Part shown: piece by piece, positions 1-4,298 of the stretch
How positions within the stretch are numbered: position 1 is the stretch's first letter
Layout: every line of letters begins with the position of its first letter
Assembly (NCBI GenBank): GCA_947453585.1
Contig: CANGHQ010000121.1
Location: forward strand, 1 to 6,087
From: Burkholderiales bacterium
GTDB lineage: Bacteria > Pseudomonadota > Gammaproteobacteria > Burkholderiales > Burkholderiaceae_C
Reading direction: 5' to 3'
DNA length: 6,087 nt
Notes under the pieces: model-generated
What the model saw: only the letters and a program-made list of their open reading frames with translations
What the model was told of the DNA's origin: nothing
Database searches by the model: none
Translations under genes and position numbers: made by a program

Positions 1-825
1 CCCCAGCGGCGCGGTGCCAATGATGTAGGTGCCTACCGGCATGGCGCGCGCGGCCAACTCGGGCGCCACGGCCGGGCCGTAGGCGGGCAGCGTGCAGTTA
101 CCGGCCAAAACCGCAAAGCCGGCGCGCACCTGGCCCTGCGCCGTGTGCGCGGCTACCGTCTCGCCCCGGTCCAGGGCGGTAACGGCAGAGTTTTCAAAAA
201 TCTGTACGCCCAAAGACGCAGCCGCACGCGCCAGGCCCAGGCCGTATTTGAGCGGATGCAGGTGGCCCGAGCGCTTTTCATAGGCGCAGGCCAGGTAGCG
301 CGCGCTGCCAATGTGGTCTTGCACCGCCGCGCCCGTGGCCCATTGGGTGGCAAAGCCGTAGTCGCGCTCCAGCGTCTGCATTTCTTCTTCTAGCGCGCGC
401 ACCTTGCGGAGCGAATCGGCCACATACAAATAGCCTTGCACCCGGTCGCAGTCGATCTGGAATTCGGCAATGCGCCGCTCGATCAGGTCAATCGCCTCTA
501 GCGACATGTCCCAGGCATGGCGCGCACCGGCGGGGCCAAGCTGCGCTTCAAACGGGCCCTGCCCGCTGGCAAAACCCACAATCGTCTGCCCGCCATTGCG
601 CCCCGAGGCGCCGCTGCAAATGCGGTCGGCCTCTAGCACCACCACCTGCAAGCCGCGCTGCGCCAGCTCAATGGCGGCGGACAGGCCGGCAAAACCTGCG
701 CCCACCACCACCACGTCGGCCATCAGATCGGTTTGCAGCGCAGGCAGCGGCGCGGGCCGCAGCACGCTGGCTTCGTAATAGCTGTGCTGGTTGAGCTGGG
801 TGTCTGACTGTAAAAGCGAGGCCAT
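1..825 (-). CDS. puuB: Gamma-glutamylputrescine oxidase-like FAD oxidoreductase (DAO superfamily), C-terminus cut off by window edge
   Basis: This is the first 275 codons of a flavoprotein oxidase; the reading frame runs off the left edge. PuuB-type enzymes are cytoplasmic (about 425 residues) and oxidise gamma-glutamylputrescine to the aldehyde, with release of ammonia and hydrogen peroxide. Visible in the sequence are a Rossmann dinucleotide-binding stretch VVVVGAGFAG (residues 38-47), the ribose-binding acidic residue E65 in VVVLEADRI, the SGASGRNGGQ motif (71-80) shared with PuuB, FQIDCD (122-127), and GHLHPLKYGLGLA (187-199), matching the family's GHIHPL segment. From memory, E. coli PuuB aligns through all of these blocks, including the VLAGN and PELAARAMPVGT segments near the cut end. 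The ATG at 825 is preceded by AAGGAG with 10 bases between. The gene sits 14 bases downstream of agmatinase, which makes putrescine and supports this role. A related amine or amino-acid oxidase of the same superfamily remains possible. Confidence 0.8.
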   Translation of the reverse strand, partial: MASLLQSDTQLNQHSYYEASVLRPAPLPALQTDLMADVVVVGAGFAGLSAAIELAQRGLQVVVLEADRICSGASGRNGGQTIVGFASGQGPFEAQLGPAGARHAWDMSLEAIDLIERRIAEFQIDCDRVQGYLYVADSLRKVRALEEEMQTLERDYGFATQWATGAAVQDHIGSARYLACAYEKRSGHLHPLKYGLGLARAAASLGVQIFENSAVTALDRGETVAAHTAQGQVRAGFAVLAGNCTLPAYGPAVAPELAARAMPVGTYIIGTAPLG

Positions 826-835
826 GGCGGTATTT

Positions 836-841
836 CTCCTT
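836..841 (-). promoter_or_regulatory. Shine-Dalgarno of the puuB-like gene, overlapping the agmatinase stop codon
   Basis: Read on the minus strand the six bases are AAGGAG, ten bases before the ATG at 825. The agmatinase stop TAA occupies 842-840, so ribosome binding for the oxidase overlaps termination of agmatinase. This arrangement favours translational coupling (inference) and fixes the start of the downstream gene. Confidence 0.75.
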
Positions 842-1760
842 AGCGCGGGCGCTTGGCGACCTGGCCGCACAAATACGTCCAGACCAGGGTGGCGGCGGCG
901 TTGCTGGTGAGTTCGGCATGGTCGTAGGCCGGTGCCACTTCCACGCAGTCCATGCCCACAAAGTTGAGCACCGCCAGCTCCTCCAAGAGCGTGAGCACCT
1001 GCGTGCTGCTCAGGCCGCCAGGCTCGGGCGTGCCGGTGCCCGGGGCAAAGGCCGGGTCCAGGCAGTCGATGTCCAGCGTCAGGTACACCGGCATTTGGCC
1101 AATGCGCTGGGTAATTGCGTCCACCACCGGTTGCAGGCCCGTGCCGTCTTGGCCGCGCAACTGGCGCGCGGTGTAAATCAGCCCCCCCTGGTCGGCCACA
1201 TACTCACGCGCCTCGCGCACGCCGCCCGAGCGTAGCCCGATTTGCACCGTGTGCTGCGGGCTGACCATCCCTTCTTTTAGCGCCTCATAAGTCCAGGTGC
1301 CATGGCCCGAGGGCTCGCCAAAGTGGTCTGTCCAGGTGTCGCAATGGGCGTCAAAGTGGATGAGCGCGATTTGCCCGTAGCGGGCCTTGGCCGCGCGCAG
1401 TAGCGGCAAGGTCACCGAATGGTCGCCGCCCAAAAATACGCAGTGGTGGCGCGCCATGAGCGCTGCGGCCTGCGCCTCAATCTGCGCGCGCACCACTGGC
1501 AGGGGCGAGGCGTTGGGCAGGCGCATGTCTCCGGCGTCGCCCAAAAGGCCGAGCGGCGAGACGTCAAAGTGCGGGTGCGTGCCGTCGCACAGCATGAGGC
1601 TGGCGCGGCGGATCTCCTGGGGGCCAAAGCGGGCACCGGGGCGGTTGGTCACAGCGCCGTCAAAGGGGATACCGGCCAGCGCAAAGGGCTGGTCTTGCAG
1701 CGCATCGGCGGCAAGAAAGCGGTTGCTATTGTTGGCATAAGCGAAATGGTCGCTGCTCAT
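840..1760 (-). CDS. speB: Agmatinase (ureohydrolase/arginase family)
   Basis: Predicted to hydrolyse agmatine to putrescine and urea in the cytoplasm using a binuclear manganese centre. The 306-residue length equals that of E. coli SpeB. All metal-ligand motifs of the ureohydrolase family are present: GGDHSVT (111-117, ligand H114), DAHCDTW (137-143, ligands D137, H139, D141) and LDIDCLDPAFAPGTGTPEPGG (229-249, ligands D230 and D232). SGHGTW (151-156) and VEVAPAYDHAE (273-283) match agmatinases closely. The start was set at the ATG at 1758-1760 because GGAGG lies 7 bases upstream. A GTG/ATG-type start 8 codons earlier, at 1784, lacks a ribosome site. It is first in a two-gene unit with the PuuB-like oxidase, giving agmatine to putrescine to glutamylated-putrescine oxidation. 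Guanidinobutyrase is a close relative and cannot be fully excluded from sequence alone. Confidence 0.92.
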   Translation of the reverse strand: MSSDHFAYANNSNRFLAADALQDQPFALAGIPFDGAVTNRPGARFGPQEIRRASLMLCDGTHPHFDVSPLGLLGDAGDMRLPNASPLPVVRAQIEAQAAALMARHHCVFLGGDHSVTLPLLRAAKARYGQIALIHFDAHCDTWTDHFGEPSGHGTWTYEALKEGMVSPQHTVQIGLRSGGVREAREYVADQGGLIYTARQLRGQDGTGLQPVVDAITQRIGQMPVYLTLDIDCLDPAFAPGTGTPEPGGLSSTQVLTLLEELAVLNFVGMDCVEVAPAYDHAELTSNAAATLVWTYLCGQVAKRPR

Positions 1761-1863
1761 CGTGTAACCTCCAAGTCCTTGCATAGTAATCGCTGGCCCC
1801 AGGCGCTGCGGCTTTGCTTTTGGCGGCGCGTCTTGCGCTGCTTCCCACTTTTAGTCCTTCATC
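1761..1863. promoter_or_regulatory. Divergent intergenic region between speB and the EamA transporter gene
   Basis: This 103-base gap must carry the start signals for both the leftward speB unit and the rightward transporter gene. The GGAGG ribosome site of speB lies at its left end. TACTAT (minus strand, 1789-1784) is a 4/6 match to a -10 box, but no acceptable -35 is found at the right distance. No clear sigma-70 promoter or operator palindrome could be placed, so the call rests on gene arrangement only. Confidence 0.4.
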
Positions 1864-2793
1864 TTGACCCACCGTTTCCAACGCCCCCTGGCCTTTCTTT
1901 GCCTGGCCCTGAGCATGAGCCTGGTGGGCGTCTATGTGGCGCTGTCCAAGCCCCTGGTGGCCGCCATTCCGGTTTTTTTGCTGGGCTGGATGCGCTTTGG
2001 CATTGCGGCGGTGGCCATGGCCGGCTGGCTCAAGAAACCAGCCAGCGAGGGCCCGCTGGACCGGCGCACGCGCATCCTGCTGTTTTTTGAGTCGTTTTTG
2101 GGCAACTTCCTGTTTTCCATTTGCATGCTCTTTGGCGTGAGCATGACGAGCACCGTGTCTGCCGGGGTGATTCTGGCGGCTATTCCTGCGGTGTCGGCGC
2201 TGATGAGCGGTATCTTTTTGAAAGAACGCATGGGCTTGCGCATTTGGCTGGCCGTGGCCTGCGGCGCCCTGGGCATGGCGATGCTGTCCCTGGGCAAACA
2301 AGCGCCGGGCGCCAGCCTGAGCGCCGCCGACGCTGACCGCGCGCTTTGGGGCAACCTCTTGGTTTTTGGTGCGGTGGTGTGCGAGGCGGCCTATATCGTC
2401 ATCGGCAAACGCCTAACCGCCGACATCAGCCCCAAGCGCATTGCCGCCGTGATCAACCTGATTGGCTTTGCCCTGATGGCGCCTGCAGGCCTGTACTACG
2501 CGCTGCAATTTGACTTTGCCGCAGTGCAAGCCCCGTCGTGGGCGCTATTGGTGTTTTACGCGATTGCCGCCAGCGTGGGCACGGTTTGGCTGTGGATGAC
2601 CGGCTTGCAAACCATTCCTGCGGCGCAGGCCGGGGTGTTTAGCGTGATGCTGCCCGTGACCGCTGCGGCCATTGGCGCCTTGTTCTTGCATGAGAGCTTT
2701 AGCGCGGTGCAGGCTGGCGCGTTTGCGGTGGCCTTGTTTGGTCTGCTGCTGGCCACGCTGCCCGGGCGTCGTGCGCCTGCTGCCAACATTTAG
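1864..2793 (+). CDS. DMT-superfamily transporter, EamA family, ten predicted membrane helices
   Basis: An inner-membrane permease of 309 residues, the usual size for a two-repeat EamA (RhaT/YdcZ-like) protein. Ten hydrophobic segments can be seen at roughly residues 9-27, 35-55, 71-91, 98-119, 125-143, 161-181, 193-213, 225-246, 253-274 and 280-299, with basic loops at 57-70 and 182-192. The two EamA repeats are recognisable from their equivalent ends: FLKERMGLRIWLAVACGALG (118-137) and FLHESFSAVQAGAFAVALFG (274-293), each with the family glutamate (E121, E277) before the last helix. Substrates of this family include amino acids and other small metabolites; nothing here identifies one. The start is a TTG at 1864; the frame is closed by a stop at 1852, and the next ATG (1915) would remove most of the first helix. 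No good ribosome site precedes the TTG, so the start is less certain than the product. Confidence 0.87.
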   Translation: MTHRFQRPLAFLCLALSMSLVGVYVALSKPLVAAIPVFLLGWMRFGIAAVAMAGWLKKPASEGPLDRRTRILLFFESFLGNFLFSICMLFGVSMTSTVSAGVILAAIPAVSALMSGIFLKERMGLRIWLAVACGALGMAMLSLGKQAPGASLSAADADRALWGNLLVFGAVVCEAAYIVIGKRLTADISPKRIAAVINLIGFALMAPAGLYYALQFDFAAVQAPSWALLVFYAIAASVGTVWLWMTGLQTIPAAQAGVFSVMLPVTAAAIGALFLHESFSAVQAGAFAVALFGLLLATLPGRRAPAANI

Positions 2794-2802
2794 CCTGCAG
2801 AC

Positions 2803-3321
2803 TTACAGCGCTCGGGCGCTGACCACCATGCCGTCTTCGTCGGCATACAACCAGTCACCGGGACGCACCCATACGCCCTGAATCTGCACCGGCACCTGGG
2901 TTTGCCCCGCCATGCGGCGCTGCGTAGGCATGGGTACCAAGGCCAGCGCGCGTATGCCCACGGCGCACTGCGCGAGTTCTGCCGCGTCGCGCACGCAGCC
3001 GTCCACCACCACGCCGGCCCAACCGTTGCGCACCGCGTGCGCACCTAGCTTGCCACCCATCAAGGCCCGGCGCAGGGACGCGCCACCGGCCACTACCAAC
3101 ACTTGCGCCACCCGACCCTGCGCTCCGTCTACCCAGCCAGGGGACTCCAGAGCGGCCTTGACGCTGGTGTTGTCGTCCAAGCACGCAACGGTGACCACGG
3201 GCCCGTGAAAGCGGCGCAGTTGGCCAAAATCTGAAAAAACTGGCGGCAGAACACGGAAATCACCGCTGGCGTCGTCCAAGTGCTGGTCGCACAAATCGGT
3301 CGTTGGCTGGAAAGAAGGCAT
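2803..3321 (-). CDS. RraA-like protein / putative 4-hydroxy-4-methyl-2-oxoglutarate aldolase
   Basis: A 172-residue member of the RraA/HMG-aldolase fold, close to the 161 residues of E. coli RraA. The N-terminus TTDLCDQH (7-14) and the blocks VFSDFGQLRRFHGPVVTVAC (28-47), VLVVAGGASLRRAL (74-87), RNGWAGVVVDGCVRD (98-112) and GDWLYADEDGMVVS (155-168) follow the family throughout. G90, R111, D112 and E115 form the complete G-X20-R-D-X2-E motif associated with divalent-metal-dependent HMG aldolase and oxaloacetate decarboxylase activity in RraA-like proteins. E. coli RraA lacks this motif and instead inhibits RNase E. An enzymatic role is therefore favoured, but the annotation RraA (RNase E regulator) cannot be excluded. 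The ATG at 3321 fits the family N-terminus; a GTG 18 codons earlier (3375) would add a tail with no family match. Neither has a strong ribosome site. It converges on the EamA gene with a 9-base gap. Confidence 0.88.
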   Translation of the reverse strand: MPSFQPTTDLCDQHLDDASGDFRVLPPVFSDFGQLRRFHGPVVTVACLDDNTSVKAALESPGWVDGAQGRVAQVLVVAGGASLRRALMGGKLGAHAVRNGWAGVVVDGCVRDAAELAQCAVGIRALALVPMPTQRRMAGQTQVPVQIQGVWVRPGDWLYADEDGMVVSARAL

Positions 3322-3507
3322 GAAATAGAACCCAAAACAAGCATGAACCCGGCCCGGTTGGGGACGTTTCTTCACGAAAAAAATAAATTACCCCCCGAAA
3401 AAAGTATTCTCCCTCTAGGAAAGAGGCCTTTTCTCCAGTAGCATCTGCGCTCCAGCCGAGGAGTTTATCGCTGGCTACACATTCACTTCCACAAGGACGA
3501 ACCAATA
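3322..3507. promoter_or_regulatory. Divergent intergenic region between the rraA-like and SWIB genes, with an AT-rich tract
   Basis: A 186-base gap must serve the leftward RraA-like gene and the rightward SWIB gene. Bases about 3376-3410 stand out from the GC-rich surroundings: an A-rich run, AAATTA, a run of six C and another A6 run. Such a tract is compatible with an UP element or a bent promoter region. No convincing -35/-10 pair was found on either strand, so promoter positions are not assigned. The ribosome site of the SWIB gene (AAGGA, 3493-3497) is at the right end, ten bases before its ATG. Confidence 0.4.
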
Positions 3508-3870
3508 ATGGCAACTGCTAAAAAAGCCCCCGCTGCAAAAGCGGCACCCGCAAAAAAAGTCACCGCCGCTAAAGCCGCAGCCCCTGCGAAAAAAGTAGCA
3601 GCCAAAGTGCCTGCGAAAAAGCGCGCTGTGAACGCCGCCTTCATGAAGCCCCTGACCCCCAGCGCCGCATTGGCTGCAGTGGTTGGCGCAGCTCCCCTGC
3701 CCCGCACCGAAGTGGTCAGCAAGCTGTGGGTCTACATCAAGAAGCACAAGCTGCAAGACGCCGCCAACAAGCGCAACATCAACTCTGACACCGCACTGAA
3801 GGCCGTTTTCGGCAAAGCGCAAGTCACGATGTTCGAGATGGCTGGCCTGATCGGCAAGCACCTTTCGTGA
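3508..3870 (+). CDS. SWIB/MDM2-domain protein with lysine-rich histone H1-like N-terminal tail
   Basis: A 120-residue basic protein in two parts. Residues 1-40 are almost only Ala, Lys, Pro and Val, with 11 lysines and three PAKK repeats (14-17, 26-29, 35-38), resembling the tails of histone H1 and of bacterial H1-like proteins. Residues about 46-119 form a SWIB domain: FMKPLTPSAALAAVVG (45-60), LPRTEVVSKLWVYIKKHKLQ (64-83), NKRNINSD (87-94), and the closing FGKAQVTMFEMAGLIGKHL (101-119). This architecture is common in Burkholderiales and resembles the stand-alone SWIB proteins of chlamydiae. The likely role is nucleoid-associated DNA binding or compaction; this is inferred, since SWIB domains in bacteria are poorly characterised. 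The ATG is supported by AAGGA ten bases upstream. It appears to be monocistronic, with its own terminator 35 bases after the stop codon. Confidence 0.93.
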   Translation: MATAKKAPAAKAAPAKKVTAAKAAAPAKKVAAKVPAKKRAVNAAFMKPLTPSAALAAVVGAAPLPRTEVVSKLWVYIKKHKLQDAANKRNINSDTALKAVFGKAQVTMFEMAGLIGKHLS

Positions 3871-3875
3871 TTGCC

Positions 3876-3900
3876 TGAACCCGGCCGACTGGCGGGTTCA
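3876..3900. repeat. Inverted repeat between the SWIB stop codon and its terminator
   Basis: TGAACCCG (3876-3883) and CGGGTTCA (3893-3900) are perfect 8-base arms around a 9-base spacer. The hairpin begins five bases after the stop codon and ends just before the A-run of the intrinsic terminator. It has no T-run of its own, so it could stabilise the mRNA 3' end or assist termination; the role is inferred. Confidence 0.6.
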
Positions 3901-3904
3901 ACCT

Positions 3905-3934
3905 AAAAAAAGCCGGGTTTACCCGGCTTTTTTT
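3905..3934 (+). terminator. Rho-independent terminator of the SWIB gene
   Basis: AAAAAAAGCCGGG (3905-3917), loop TTTA (3918-3921), and CCCGGCTTTTTTT (3922-3934) make a perfect 13-base inverted repeat with a GC-rich core and a seven-T tail. The A-run on the left arm makes it structurally able to work in both directions, but no minus-strand gene ends here, so it serves the SWIB transcript and insulates the downstream mttB-like unit. Confidence 0.93.
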
Positions 3935-3965
3935 GTGGGCGCGCTTGCCGGGTGGTCGCCACTAT

Positions 3966-3982
3966 GCAATTTAATAAATTGC
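3966..3982. promoter_or_regulatory. AT-rich palindrome, candidate operator
   Basis: GCAATTTAATAAATTGC consists of perfect 7-base arms around a 3-base centre, in an otherwise GC-rich region upstream of the mttB-like gene. It contains T-N11-A spacings of the kind bound by LysR-type regulators and also fits the general size of GntR or MarR operators. Which regulator binds, if any, cannot be read from the sequence. Confidence 0.45.
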
Positions 3983-4016
3983 GACTGCAAGCGCGTACCA
4001 GCCGAGACCCACCGCC

Positions 4017-4037
4017 CGTTGTGTCTCAGGCACAACG
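4017..4037. promoter_or_regulatory. Second inverted repeat upstream of the mttB-like gene, candidate operator
   Basis: CGTTGTG (4017-4023) and CACAACG (4031-4037) are perfect 7-base arms. The 7-base spacer TCTCAGG itself has inner CT/AG symmetry, giving 18 of 20 symmetric positions around the centre at 4027. The centre is 53 bases from that of the AT-rich palindrome at 3966-3982, close to five helical turns. Function is inferred only. Confidence 0.4.
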
Positions 4038-4298
4038 CGGTGTCTGCTTCTCGTTTCCCTCTCATCGCCCTCTGGTTTACAGCAGCAAGCCAGTCAAACA
4101 AGCGGCGCACCAGGCGGCATGTCTGCCACTTTTGTCTGGCACCCGAAGGCGGATCGGGCAGGCGGTAAAAGTCCGCAATCCGCGCCTTACTGCATAGAAT
4201 TCAAGGCGATTCCTGCGCACTTGGATTGGCCGCCGCAAGACACTGCGGCGCCCCGACGGTCAGACGCCCCTTTTTGGTTCAACGTGGAGACTCACCTC

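Larger units (their letters stand above)
3935..4298 (+). promoter_or_regulatory. 364-base non-coding leader of the mttB-like gene
   Basis: No credible gene lies here: short open frames on the plus strand lack ribosome sites and family resemblance. The region holds two operator-like inverted repeats near its left end (3966-3982 and 4017-4037, listed separately), a nine-base near-perfect direct repeat (4121-4129 and 4134-4142), and TAGAAT at 4195-4200, a 5/6 match to a -10 box about 100 bases before the ATG but with only a poor -35. GGAG at 4286-4289 is the ribosome site of the next gene. No cobalamin or glycine riboswitch core was recognised by eye. Placement after a terminator means the promoter of the mttB-like unit should be inside this interval. 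Confidence 0.55.

Noticed and set aside
1419..2090. 223-codon plus-strand open frame across speB and the transporter start
   Set aside because: It is antisense to the motif-rich agmatinase and out of frame with the EamA gene; its composition is that of a GC-rich shadow frame and it has no recognisable domain.
1726..2301. 191-codon minus-strand open frame opposite the EamA gene
   Set aside because: Rich in His, Gln and Ala as expected from the reverse strand of a hydrophobic membrane-protein gene; no family motif and it overlaps the real speB start.
3411..3440. Imperfect palindrome around AGGCCT in the rraA-like/SWIB intergenic region
   Set aside because: Only the six central bases are symmetric without mismatch, which is expected by chance.
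3475..3861. 128-codon minus-strand frame rich in Gly, Cys and Phe opposite the SWIB gene
   Set aside because: Its odd composition is simply the antisense reading of the Lys/Ala tail codons.
3935..4197. Two overlapping plus-strand open frames of 77-81 codons in the leader
   Set aside because: No ribosome sites and no family resemblance; both span the palindromes and look like chance open frames.
4119..4298. Sixty-codon open extension upstream of the mttB-like ATG
   Set aside because: In frame without stops, but the ATG at 4119 lacks a good ribosome site, the added residues have no resemblance to MttB family N-termini, and the ATG at 4299 has GGAG at proper spacing.
3935..4298. Glycine or cobalamin riboswitch ahead of the mttB-like gene
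   Set aside because: Attractive by context, but I could not find the conserved cores by eye; a covariance-model search would settle it.
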